Shown here piece after piece: positions 33,913 to 49,577 of a stretch of DNA of 64,000 bases. The stretch is from contig CM057060.1 of NCBI GenBank assembly GCA_029945375.1, forward strand, positions 3,224,001 through 3,288,000, read 5' to 3'. Source of the DNA: Agaricus subrufescens (lineage: Eukaryota; Basidiomycota; Agaricomycetes; Agaricales; Agaricaceae). Below the pieces are notes generated by a model. That model was not told the origin of the DNA, searched no databases, and worked only from the letters and a program-made list of their open reading frames with translations. A program made the position numbers and the translations under genes. Every line of letters begins with the position of its first letter. The first letter of the stretch is position 1.

Positions 33913-35256
33913 CTACGCAAGGGCAATCCATTCAGCAATAGCTTTATAAGTATCGGTAAATTCTGGTTCGTGCCATGAAAAAACTAGATAATCATGAAGA
34001 GCGTCCGTTGCTTCGTAATATCGAACCTTTCCGTCTCCCTCAGATACTCCATTTCCACCACCTAGATCCTTGATCATCCTATCGCGCAATGTTCTGATTT
34101 GATCGAGGAGAACTTCAGCACCACCAGCGACAATGAATGTCCTCGGGAAATCTTTGAAATTGACAACCAGTGATTCGTCTAGAGAAGCCGGTGAGATATA
34201 CGAGTTGTTTTTGGCGGCGTCCGGCCCATGGGGACCAGTAAACGCTTGAATGGCGTAATTGAAGTTTTTAATAGGGTCTCCAAGGATGTCAGATGTAATA
34301 TTGGTTGAAGCAGATCCGTTTTCAAGCTGAGTGTGACTGTGCGAAACGTCTGCCCAAGGGGATAGGAGAATAAGGGCACCAGGAGGAGCAGGTAACTCAG
34401 GTGTACCCTTATAGTCAACAAGGTAACGCGTGAGAGCGTAGGCGAGATTACCACCAGCAGAATCACCCTCAACGATGATATCAGATGGGTCAAAACCAAC
34501 TTCATGGACTAGAAACACGTAAGCACTCAGAGCGTCGAGCAGGGCAGTAGGGAAGGGATGTGCTTCTTCGTTCGGGTGAGTGGACGAGAGGCGGTATTCG
34601 GGGGCAAAAACACGTTGAACACGATTGGCATGTTTAATGAGGGAACGACCGATTGCGCCAGTTAGGTCGCTGGGGTGCGACGAGAGTCTGGTGTAAGAAC
34701 CACCGTGTAAGGACAATACAACTTTCTCTCCTGGTTCCGGACGAGAGTTGTGTTTGATGTTGGTACCGTCTGGAATGATCCAGTATCCTGATATACGTAT
34801 TGGTTCGACGCTGACGTCTTGAGCCCAATGTGCCAAGTTACCCGCAACTAGATTGCTGTGCACGGGTGAAATCCACACGGCAGGAACCCCACGAGTAGAA
34901 TGAATAGCTCTATAATCTGCTGGTGACATGTTGATGATACCAGTGCTAAGGTCGAATTGACTTTCATCAGACTTGGAACCGTAAGAGTGACAAGGAACAC
35001 ACTATTCTTCTATTTCAATAAGCTTGCGTAGTAATTTGACTATTACAGCACGCTTAATACTCCAGGATCTTCTGGGTCGAAGAGGTCTAGCGAAAACGCA
35101 TCAGCTCGAGAATTGCAGAAAGGAATTCGTGTGAATTAACCTTGGAATGGCGAGTAGCGTCCATATAGGGATACGAACAAACAAAATAGTCAGGATGGAG
35201 CAGATGATGAACAGGGTTTTCCAAGGCTGAGCGCCATACTTGTAGGCCTCTGGCAT
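33913..35256 (-). CDS. membrane-anchored alpha/beta-hydrolase (HSL/esterase family)
   Basis: Three exons (33913..34960, 35003..35086, 35141..35256), 415 aa. The N-terminal anchor TLFIICSILTILFVRIPIW is followed by the hydrolase-3 fold: SLHGGSYTRLSSHP (oxyanion HGG), VEGDSAGGNLAYALTRY (nucleophile Ser), SPWADVSHSH and a C-terminal DALHDYLVFSWHEP (His). The layout resembles fungal steryl-acetyl-hydrolase-like and other HSL-family esterases; the substrate is unknown. A TAG at 35002-35004 would stop a direct read. A 42-nt GT-AG intron (34961..35002) removes it and keeps the frame (EIEEYQFDLSTG). If it is retained, translation could only restart at ATG 34929, without the anchor. Confidence 0.8.
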
Positions 35257-35684
35257 GATGGGCGGTGGAAGCAATACACTGGGCCAAGAAACAAATATAA
35301 GTTTTATGACACATATTTTGTTTATTCAAATAATTGACTCCACAATGTATTCAGGATCCAATGATTTTGATAAGGAAAACTTTAGCCGGGTTTGCCCCAG
35401 GGGTAGGCCTACCCCCGGGCTTCCTCCGGTCCCGAAGTGTGTTTGATCGTAATTCAATTATTGACTTGAATGACTTATCTATGTACTGCTTGTTATATTA
35501 ATTTGTCATTGCAGTGAATAGACCTGGAATAGACACATGTTCATATTGATGTAAAACCGCATGAGGACAAAACACTGGTCCAAGAACAGTCAAACCCCTA
35601 ACCTCCTGCTCCACTTGAGTACAAGATCACGGAGAGCAGTTAGAGATCGAGTTTGATAGATAACTATATCACATTTAAACAACG
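35257..35684. other. gap between esterase and BBE copy 2
   Basis: No gene. Contains a 16-bp perfect palindrome GGGGTAGGCCTACCCC at 35400-35415, of unknown meaning. Confidence 0.4.
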
Positions 35685-37682
35685 TCATAGCGGGCATGTC
35701 AAAGTAGCGTCCCATTCATCGGACGCAACACCTTCAGCTACAACGAACAAGGATTTCGGATCATATTTTCGTTTGATGGCCCTTAACTTGTCGTAATGGC
35801 TACCAAAAAATGACTTCTTAAAATCAGGCTCATGCAAGGACGCCTACGATAAGTATTATGAGCTGACTTTGATCACAATCAATCAAGGAAACGCTCTACC
35901 TCATTCATGTAAGTTGTTGAATCTGGAGAAATTGAGTCCAAAGCTTTGACATCTTGTACGAGCTTTTGCTGAATTCCTTTGATGACTTCTGCTGAAGTAC
36001 CTTCATTCCAGACACCCGCAGTATATACGTGGGCAAGACCCTTTCTCCATCCGGGATTAAGAGCAACGGAGTCTGGTTCGGCACGCGCTACAGCTCCACC
36101 CGCAACAAAGCTATTATAAAGTGCTATCAGTAAGGACACTTCAATGCGACAAAATCGATTGGCATACTTGATTCCAATAAATTCGAAGCTAAGAAGAAGC
36201 TTTGCCGTTTCTTCAGGTCTTTGTTCCGCAGCTTCACGGGATAATAGTCGAGACGCAAGTTCAACGAGGCTTCCAACTTCTGCGTCTCCCCCGTTACCGC
36301 TGATGAGGTCAAGTATTGCAGCGAAGTTGTCAAAGTGAATAGTAGTAGCAAGAGCGTTGGGATCACGAGTAACGTTCAAAGCGTACTCAAAGAAAGGAAG
36401 GATAGTAGAGTTGGCATCTGCCCATGAGACATTGGGGGCTATATAACCCATCTCAAGGCTCGTGTTCGTAAGAGCTCCGTAACCTCCCCATCCCATGTCG
36501 GAGAGTTTCGGGAATAGTTTCACGAGTTCCGTAGTGACACTTGTTGCAGCTTCCATTGTAGGAAAACTGACATTTAAGACGGACAGTATGATTGGGAATT
36601 CGTCATGAGTTTTATAGGTGGCGGAAATGACAATGCCCCAGGTGCCGGCACCGCCGCCCCTAAGTGCCCAGAAGAGGTCTTGATTTTGATGGTCGTTGGC
36701 AACGACATAATCACCATTTGGTGTGACAATAGTGAATTGAACGGCATTATCCACGCCTGTAACGTTCTAGTTAGTTTCAGATGCTCAAGAAATATGTTTT
36801 GAACTTGCCTAGACCAAATTTCGGAGAAAACCCGCTATGACCTCCGCCCATGATCCATCCACCAGCAGCTCCATTAGACCCTCCCGGCGAGATACCGCCT
36901 ATAACAAAGCGATTGTTCTGAGTTGCAGCGTCGTATGCTTCATGCCACTGAACGCCAGCTCCGACAGTCAGGCCTGAATATCCCCGGATAATTAGTTATG
37001 GAAAAGGTGTGTGTGACTGGGGACAAACCCGGAACAGCATCCGCCTTTGAACCACCTTCTGGGACAAATTCGGCGTCATAGGTTATGTTTTTGAGGTGAT
37101 GAGTCCAGATCATGAAAGCATTCCGTCCAGCGCTGCGGCCAAGGTAGTCATGTCTGTGCAATTACCGTGTTAATGGATTGTCAACTCGTGTGCGAAGACG
37201 ACTTACCCTGTATTCTTCACAACAAGACGAAGGTTGTGCTGGCCAGCAAATTTCACTGCAGCTTGTACATCTCCCACAGTCATGGCATCAACACCAATAG
37301 GAGGAACGTTCCCTTGCTCACAAGGGATCCCGAGGGTAGTGTTCAGATAACAAGCACTGATGGTCCCGTTCTTGAATATATAGGATTCGAAATTGGTGTT
37401 TTCGTATGCACCTGCTTGGTCCGCACGCCAAATCGAGTCGCTCTGGTGGGCCTGTACATCGGAACAATTCCCAGATGGATTGTTAACAGGATAACAGGCA
37501 GAAGCGGGAGGTATAGGATGGATGAGAGGCTGGGACAGTTGAGAAGACAACGCGGCGAAGTCTTTCTCAGAGGGCCAGCATGATTCGCCGTACAGACAGC
37601 GACACTTGGCGTCCCCATTCTTCGACTGGGCAAGCGCGAGTGTGAGGAAGGGTACAAGGTCGAAGAAAGCCGGCAGTCTCAT
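35685..37682 (-). CDS. secreted FAD-linked oxidase, berberine-bridge-enzyme type, copy 2
   Basis: Six exons (35685..35843, 35900..36110, 36168..36756, 36809..36973, 37029..37153, 37207..37682), 574 aa, with all intron positions shared with copy 1. Signal peptide MRLPAFFDLVPFLTLALAQ; NTGHDYLGRSAGRNAF with the probable FAD-linking His; GGWIMGGGHSGFSPKFGLG; FWALRGGGAGTWGIVIS; C-terminal BBE region ending ATLTCPL. Intron 3 (36757..36808) starts with GC (GGCAAGT) where copy 1 has GT. The two genes are separated by GMC 1 and the esterase, so they are not simple neighbours. The substrate is unknown. Confidence 0.9.
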
Positions 37683-38614
37683 CGTAAGAGGAGAGTTCCG
37701 TGTTGTTGACTTTAAGAATATTTCGAAGTTTTATATCGTGTAACTGTAACACTATTTAAAGAGAAATGAATGAATAGACCTGGAATGAACCCACGATGAC
37801 CAGCGCTGCAATGACTCGGATGGCTATCACATGTGCTGCGGCGGCTGCGCAACTCATAGACGTCGTTCGAATGAATGATAACTTGAAAAGCTGTGTTGTC
37901 TCATACTCGAATTCATTCTCGAGTCATTGTTAGATTTCGAAGAAGTTGGCCTGTGCCGGATGCACGCGTAGTACAGCAGTTGTTGCCGGATCGGCGGTGT
38001 CTCGAGGCTATCAATAGAGTGAGAATATTGCGAGCACTAAAAACAGCGGTCGAAGTGAAAGGCGCAGCTGGCCACGAGACGGATCTGAGATTTTCGCGGA
38101 GCTGCGCTCATTATGAGCTTTATAAGAGTAGAACAATGCCTGAGGCTGGCGGAGGGGAAAGACAATGGCAGGAGAAGCCTGAGCGCACTACCCGGCGGAG
38201 TCACTGCATTACGTGATCAGTTTCACCTTCGGGCCGATCCTGATGTTTGCTAACTTACCCTCGCCACGAGTCACGGAAAGCAATATGCCTCAATCACCGT
38301 TCTGATTTTCCGAGCCTCTGTGCGCTTTTTACATAGGGCAGCGGCACAGGTAACCGCTCCTGTTTGCCTTGGCATTATGGCAGTATATGAAACAAAAGCA
38401 AACAATCGAAGATGATAATCATCATAAACTTAGAATGAAGCATCGTCCAGAGTTATGCCAGAGTTATGACGGCACGATCGAATATGCTAGGCCTAGTGTG
38501 GACTCTCGGATCTTATCAGGATAGTCGCAGAGGATTAAATACTTCCGTCACCCGTAGTTGGAGCTGTATTAGGTTACCTGCACAGCACCCCTCCAAACAC
38601 TCACTTTGCTTTCG
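37683..38614. other. divergent gap between BBE copy 2 and the ribonuclease
   Basis: About 0.9 kb between two divergent starts; it should hold both promoters. No gene recognised. An open frame at 37893-38216 (+) has no domain or signal peptide and is not called. Confidence 0.4.
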
Positions 38615-39200
38615 ATGCTTAAGTCGGCGCTTGTGCTAGCTGCATTTTCCATTGCTTTTGGAGTACAAGCCTATGTGTGTTCCTGTGGCGGTAAGTGTAG
38701 TCGATTACCTGGTAACAGGTAACAACCTCGCTCTTGAGGCTGACCGGACGAATCACACGTCGATCTAGATAGAGATTACAATAACGATGATATCTTCGGT
38801 GCGGTAAACACAGGCTATAGCATCGACCAAGCGGCCAATCAACCCGAGTGTGTCTCAAATAACTAGAGTATAATATCATTTCAGCTGATGCTTCAAAAAG
38901 TGGGAAATTTCCACACAGGTTTCTCAATGCAGAATCGATCGAATTTCCTTGGTGTGGGGATGGCCATTTTGCTGAATATCCTCTTCAGAAAGTACCACTT
39001 GGTCCATATGAGACTGGAGATCCTGGGCTGGATCGCGTGATCTATCTCGTGGGCAGGAGAAGAATATTTTGTGGTTAGCTTTTCTAACGATTTCTTACGG
39101 TTCCTAGGTTAATGATGATGATTTGCGTGCAGGTTGTATGACTCGTACTGAAAATTCGGAGGATAATGAGAATTTGATACTCTGTACAAATAACGACTGA
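38615..39200 (+). CDS. secreted RNase T1-type (guanyl-specific) ribonuclease-like protein
   Basis: Four short exons (38615..38690, 38769..38849, 38885..39073, 39133..39200) give 137 aa. The signal peptide is MLKSALVLAAFSIAFGVQA. The mature protein follows the RNase T1/N1 family layout: an N-terminal Cys pair, NDDIFGAVNTGYSIDQA, then KFPHRF (His, as T1 His40), HFAEYPL (Glu, as T1 Glu58), DPGLDRVIY (Arg, as T1 Arg77), and a final Cys near the end. Where the family has the catalytic-acid His (T1 His92 in a Thr-His-Thr context) this protein reads MTRTE, an Arg. The intron between exons 2 and 3 is only 35 nt with a weak GTGTCT donor, so that junction is the least certain. Confidence 0.7.
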
Positions 39201-39324
39201 TGATATGTAATTCGATCGTTTATGAAGGGGACAAACGATGATTGGCTTTAACCTATGAAACATTTTGTGGATACATGGAAAACAGTTCTAGACTCTGAAT
39301 CGTTTCTTCGAAATCTCCCGTTGT

Positions 39325-41031
39325 CTAGTAGGGAATCAGCTTAATAAAGCAAGATTGAAAGAACTCTCCACTTACTTGGAGACCAAGCACAAACCCTTCG
39401 TCGATCATGAAAGATGTACAAGCTGATCCTAAAGGCAACTGCCTTATTTTCGGTACTAATGCACATGCATAGTGGAGCTGGGGATATAAATTGGTCCAAT
39501 TCGGATCTGGGACTTGATTTGAAGTGGTAGATTCGTTCACGTTAAAGTCTAGGATAGTGATGTCCCGAGATTCGATGCCTGGGGATAAGAGCACCCGAGT
39601 GCCGTGAACATACCTTGATCAGATAAATAACGTTTTTGAACTAGTATATATGAGCCAATAGCTCACCTCAACCAATTGCTCGGGAGATGCTGAGGGATGA
39701 AAAAAAACTTCTGGTGACTCCATATTTCCCAGGGCACCTCCAATTGGTCGGATTGAACGCCTCTTTTATGAATATATGGCAAGAAAGCCGAATGAAGGAG
39801 GAAAAAAGTACCGTGCGTGTGGGCCGAGCCGAGAAAGCGGACGGATATGACATAGACACGTGAACCAGGAGCCGTGGAGAAGATACTGTCTTTCCTAGGT
39901 CGTCCGAGGAAAGGCCCCGTATGAGAGAAGATGAAAGATAGTTGTATACCACGTTGAATGTCGGGAAATTCCAACTTGGCAACACAAAAGGGTGGAAGAA
40001 CATGCTTGCTCGGATAATCAATGTTATAAACATATATACAACCACTGCCCTCGGAGGAGAGAACAGCATAAGAACGCGGACCTATGAGCTCAAACGAGCA
40101 TGTGGATGGTGGAATGAGTGATGGATGGCGCATTGAATTCTTTCGGGATGAACGCAAGTAAGCAAACATTGATTGAAACAGCAAAGGGGCCTACCAAAAT
40201 TGTTGTGCCAGATTTCCAATCCCAGATAAGGAGGTGCAATTGTCCAAGTCCACTGGCAAAAAAGAGGTAGAGAAGGTCATATCCTAACTGAATAGTGACG
40301 GCGGAGAGATCATTTCCCCGAGAGTTATAGGGGACATCGAATGAGATGATTGGGTTGAGTGCTTCGGGATGAGGTGTATTAGTGGAAAGTGTTCGCATGT
40401 GAATGTTGACTCTGCGAGCCTGCAGGAGGACCAGTGGCCTACAAGACAGTGATAGGACAATTAGAAAGAAGCAATCAAAGTATGAATTAGAAAATGCACA
40501 GATTATCGGCTGCTAAAAGGGCTACTACGTCTTGCGTAGGATCCAAAGCGAAATCCTTGATAGGTATACCTAACTGTGAGCGGGTCCGAACAAGCTGCCG
40601 GGCTGGCCTGGAATACGATGGAAGCCATTGCACAGTAAGGCTAAACCCGTCAGTTTTCGCAAATACACCTCCGACGAGCTCATAAGCAATGCAATTTCCT
40701 TCGATCCCGTAAGTCTGAGTTGGAGGCCTCTGAGCCCCAGACCCCTGCCAAGAGCGGAGAAATAACTTCAAAGCGAACAATCTGGAGTCGTAGGGATATT
40801 GAACGCCACATGTGCTGACGAGCCCGTGCTTTTCAAGTCGATACTGATACTCAAACTCGGGACGGCCATCAAAGAACGCTCGAAGGGGCTTGGAGACCTT
40901 GATCAAACGGTAAGCACAAGCCAGATGCGGATCTATTGCATACTCACGGACCGACAAGCAAGAAGAGAGTCTCCGTCCAGCCAGAAGAGTATCTCGAACA
41001 AGATTTCTGCAGGGAGGTCGAGCAAGTGCAT
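39325..41031 (-). CDS. F-box protein, basidiomycete-expanded family
   Basis: Six exons (39325..39339, 39376..39613, 39667..40139, 40195..40438, 40500..40897, 40948..41031), 483 aa. The first exon is an F-box (MHLLDLPAEILFEILFWLDG...LLACRS). The rest has the repeated beta-rich pattern of a large agaricomycete F-box family: YPYDSRLFALKLFLRSWQG, RVNIHMRTLSTNTPHPEALN, LHLLIWDWKSGT, VLSSEGSGCIYVYNID. The role is probably substrate recognition in an SCF ubiquitin ligase. The start is the first ATG of the F-box exon. The last intron (39340..39375) is 36 nt and in frame, so the C-terminus may be GLQLIPY or 12 residues longer. Not closely related to the 5' F-box pair. Confidence 0.75.
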
Positions 41032-41136
41032 GTTGGACGTGCAACAGCCAAGACAGAACCGAGGAATAACATCACGTGGTGCTGTGCGTGAGACCGAGTT
41101 GCTGAATTAGTCCAGTCATCTTTGCTGCCGTCAGTC

Positions 41137-41626
41137 ATGCAGGGCCTTCCGTACCTCCTTGTCTCTCTCTTGTTTTTCTGTCAGCCTTCCATCTCGCAGT
41201 CGACGGGATGCACGTACTCTTGTCCATCCACCGATAACCTCGGTCAAGCTCTTTTGAAGCAACCTCTGGCGATACCCTACCAATCGGATTATTCAATATT
41301 CGAATGCGTGTACGTACAAGTACACAGGTTGTACCCTTTGTTGACGAGCAGCTGTAGATATGGTCCGGTAACTCCAAATCCGCAGACACGTAGCTGTTTC
41401 TACTCCAAGGTGCACGGTGTCGGCACCCCTGCTGCTGAATTCCTGCTAACGCCCCTTCTAGTCCGACGGAAAACAAACGCTCGGTGGTCAAGGGAACCAA
41501 TGTCCCCTCCAAGCGCTTCCTTGCTCGGATGAACCGGGAACTTTTTCATCATATGGACAAGCTGAAGTGCCTGCTTGGGTTGAAAATGGGCAGTACCTCT
41601 TATACATGAAAGAGAACCACCCTTGA
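41137..41626 (+). CDS. small secreted cysteine-rich protein
   Basis: Three exons (41137..41309, 41352..41409, 41462..41626), 131 aa. A signal peptide (MQGLPYLLVSLLFFCQPSIS) is followed by a Cys-rich mature part: GCTYSCPSTD, FECVCRYGPVT, RSCFYSK, GGQGNQCP and LPCSDEP. This spacing recalls a widespread family of small secreted proteins of agaricomycetes with no known function. Both introns (42 and 52 nt) have good GT-AG borders. The first is a multiple of three, so an unspliced frame also looks open; the second is needed to reach the Cys-containing C-terminus. It starts about 105 bp from the divergent F-box gene. Confidence 0.6.
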
Positions 41627-41864
41627 TGCCCGCCGCTTTCCACTCATTTAGACTATTCTCTCTATTTTTGTATATCTTTGCTATATTATTACCTCAGAGT
41701 CAAGTTTCTAAATTCTTATCGACTATATTCGTTGAACCTCAAGATGAGTGGACTGAGCTACCGAAAGATCGACATCAGACTCCACGAAATCCATTGAAAT
41801 AATCATAATGTACTAAGCAAGTTCATACGAAAGACCGATTGTCCACTTCTATGCGGAAGGTGTG

Positions 41865-41995
41865 CTCTGCCAATCATGCAAACTTATCACACAAGAAGTC
41901 TGGGTTCTCGTTGAGCTCATTGTGTCTGTGGAAATGGTGCGCACGGTTCGGCTCATGAACATCAGACAGAACGTCGTAAAGTCGGTCGAATTAAG
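41865..41995 (-). pseudogene. remnant of a second peroxygenase C-terminus
   Basis: On the minus strand about 130 bp resemble the end of the adjacent peroxygenase gene: TTFCLM...SRTVRTI against STFCLLYTNFVNQTVRSL, followed by a degraded version of NKNLDFLYDTF. No frame is maintained and nothing upstream is left. It shows that the peroxygenase was once tandemly duplicated. Confidence 0.6.
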
Positions 41996-42149
41996 GTATA
42001 ATATATCTGAACTACCAATAGGAAGCAAATCATTCTACAGTCCCGAAATTCAAACCTCGTACACAGCACTACTGAAACAACCAAACAGTAGTTAAACGGA
42101 AACTGGTCCACATGAAAAGCGTATGATACTAGGTCAATGACGTGCTCTG

Positions 42150-43486
42150 TCAATTGTCCCGTCCATAAGGGAAGATTTGAGTGCAATTCGAAGTGCTGAA
42201 TGTATCGTATAAGAAATCCAAGTTCTTGTTGAGTGCCTCCTTCAAGTTACCGGTTGGGTTCGGGTAAAGACTGCGCACGGTTTGGTTCACGAAGTTCGTG
42301 TACAGAAGACAGAACGTCGAGAAATCAGCTGAACTGGGATCGAGGGTATAAGTGTTGACCCCATTTGTGTTGGCACCAGGAGAAAAGGGATGGGCGGCAG
42401 CAACTACATCTATGCCATCAGCAGACAATGGCTGGTTGGCCCTGTGGAAATCATCGGGCATGCGCATGTTCTGTAAAAAGCTTCGGGCAACGTCAAGATC
42501 CAATTGGCCGTCTCCCTGACGTCCATCTACGAAGAAATTGATCGGGAATACGGATTCCGCATAAGCGGTGAAGAAGCGAGGCGAAACGAAGGAGAAGTTG
42601 GGATTTGTTGCGATCGATTCTTGGATCCGGTGTAATCGGTACTCTCCGGCCACCGTAAGGTTATATTTGCCGGCGCCGAACTTGTTACTGAACGCAGTAA
42701 ACTAAGAATACGTTAGTAGAGCCCAAGTTACAGAATGAAAGGCGACCCACTTCGTCAAATAGTGTCTCGTTGAAGCTATGATTGTCCCCAAAAAAGGCAT
42801 CCCCTATGTATTGAATGAGTCGCTGTTTGACGATCGCATAACTGGTATGACTGACCTCGGGTCATACTTGCGTCTCCCTCGAACACAGCGTGAGTGTTCA
42901 AACCGGCCACACTCGCCGGAGCCGGTGGGTCGGGGCCAGTGAGGGGGCTCTTCCCACCAATGCTGATTTTGTCCGTGATAACGTTGCCATCAACTAGATG
43001 GGCCGCATAGGTCACTAATCTCGCGAGGCTGTTTTCCATGTTGAAACCTAGTAAAGATGTAAACACAGGCAAACGGTCTCAAAGCTAACATTGACGCACC
43101 TTCTTGAACAGCGTTGATGACTTGTGCAGGTGTAGCAATTCCATTGCGAGGAAGATACTAGGGACAATGGTTATGATTGAATCTTCAGCAAACATCAACT
43201 TGAAACTAACACCATGCGAGGCAAGCGTATTCAACCCCGGGCATGGTCCCCGAAGATCGCCAGCCTTAAGAGGCTTCCATGGATGCTCTTTGTCATTAAC
43301 GAGCTTGGTACCGTTGAATTTCAGGGGCCCGGGAGGAGTTCCCGGTGAGCGATACTCGAGAGTAGGCAATATCCTGTCCAATTCCTCTCTAGGCAAACCG
43401 GCCAAAGACGTATACGCCGTAGGAAAACCAAGAGCTAGCCCAGAGCAAGCAAGTGCGAGAGTGATGAAGTGGACGAAGCTAACCAT
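42150..43486 (-). CDS. unspecific (aromatic) peroxygenase, heme-thiolate
   Basis: Five exons (42150..42701, 42751..42803, 42856..43047, 43100..43157, 43211..43486), 376 aa, the size of long-type UPOs. Signal peptide MVSFVHFITLALACSGLALG. Heme-thiolate motif RGPCPGLNTLASHGYLPRNG (Cys82 as iron ligand); EGDASMTRGDAFFGDN (Glu168-Gly-Asp, the metal-binding EGD motif). The family's acid-base Arg/Glu pair should lie in the segment EYRLHRIQES (about 213-222); exact residues need an alignment. UPOs (EC 1.11.2.1) insert oxygen from H2O2 into aromatic and aliphatic substrates. The H2O2-forming GMC and BBE genes nearby are functionally suggestive. Confidence 0.9.
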
Positions 43487-44316
43487 CTTGAAGAGGGAGG
43501 GAACAATGACGGTTTGCAGCGTGTCCAGGCATTTTTATAGCCGATACGTCCTGCTGCGCTCTGCAACCTGGCGCAGTATATTGCGTTTTGTCTCATGGAA
43601 ACCCAGGGAGATGTAAACCGCAGTATGTCGAGTTCCTTGAGGCGAGCATTTTCCAAGAAATCCCTTTCATCTATACGTAACCACATGTTGCCAAATTTAT
43701 CCAGGTCTCACGCTTGCGCGATCGACATTGGTCCTCAAAACACCACTTCCTAAAAATATATATGGTCCATATTACCTTTAAAACTGATGCGTATAGACAC
43801 TTTAATTTTTACCACACACACCCTACACCATCCATACAACATGTGCCGTATTGACGTTCCCGACTCACGGTTTTAAGGGTACTGGTAAGTAGTGGCAGCT
43901 TAAGTTTAAATTTTCGGAGCGCCCGAACTCGGCACTGCGGATGGCACGGCAAATGTTTCAATACCGGGCACTTGTCAATGGTGACAGTGTGGTGGGTTTC
44001 AGGGAGTTTGTTCTGATATGCTCACATCACTTCACACAGCCCGTCGCTATCGTGTGCGGAAGGAAACAGTAGTTTATGGCATGATGATGACACTGGGAGT
44101 GACCGGCCGCAAACCACCGGGCCGAAGGACTCCACATGAGACTTCCGAATCTATCAATCATCATGCATCAAACCTAATTACCCCTGAATCTGCGGTATCT
44201 ACTCCTTTAAAAATAACATTCATCCTCCCAACTATCATACACCAACAACACTGATTTTCAAGATGGACAGGTAACTGTCCATTGAAATAATGCGTTTATG
44301 CTGAATTTGTCAATTA
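43487..44316. other. gap upstream of the peroxygenase
   Basis: About 0.8 kb, no gene. Contains the presumed peroxygenase promoter and the 3' flank of GMC 2. Confidence 0.4.
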
Positions 44317-46597
<2,281 letters not shown>

Positions 46598-47361
46598 GAA
46601 ACGGCTGGTATGATGAACTCGTCTAAGACGCAAGAGTGAGTTCTTATGTACCGACTCTCAAGTACAGCCTCACGTACAGATAAATACCTTTTCCCACATT
46701 TTTGGTTCTACATTGTTCTCATGTGGGGCGCTTAAGCCGAACGACGGCTGATAGAAGCAACCGCATTATTGCCTAGAAGCACCAAAAAAAGCTAAAAAAT
46801 CAGTAGTGAAATTGATGAGGCCGAAGCGCTCGGTCTCGTTGGAGCTATTCCGAATTGTACATGGAATTTTTAGGCCTTATTAGACAGATGGACAACCCTG
46901 CCTTGGAGACAAGCGAACTTGAGCTGTCCTGATATAATGGTAATTCGAATATTCGAGATTCCGGGCCGATTAACGAGCAGTATAATCAGGTACCAACATT
47001 GACATTGATTCATTCGCTTCTTGATTTTTAGTAAGTACGAGAATATTATTGGCAGACGGGTCGACGCTAAGGCTTCTGAAGACGCCGTTTTACATATGAA
47101 TTTAAGTAATGAGTAAAAGGTTCTATTTCTGGAATTATTACACGAGTGTTGCATGCGTCGTCCAGTCGGCAGGTGACCTAGTGCACTTTGACCCTCAAGC
47201 CTACCCTCTTACGTTAAAGAGCAGTCCATGAACGTAGATGTTGCCTTACTATCAAGGCGTATATGTGCTCTTGGAAAAAGAAACAGTAGACAAATTTGAG
47301 AGGCATGTTTATTTGAGTACAAGTAACATCACATAATACTTCATGAAAGTTTGCACTTTGA
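46598..47361. other. gap between GMC 2 and GMC 3
   Basis: About 0.76 kb, no gene recognised. Confidence 0.4.

Positions 47362-49577
<2,216 letters not shown>

Noticed and set aside
33913..35256. Calling the esterase a pseudogene because of the in-frame TAG
   Set aside because: A GT-AG intron of 42 nt removes the stop, keeps the frame and gives a family-like joint; other introns of similar length occur in this window.
35400..35415. 16-bp palindrome as an operator or recombination site
   Set aside because: Single occurrence in an intergenic gap with no partner site or known binding motif.
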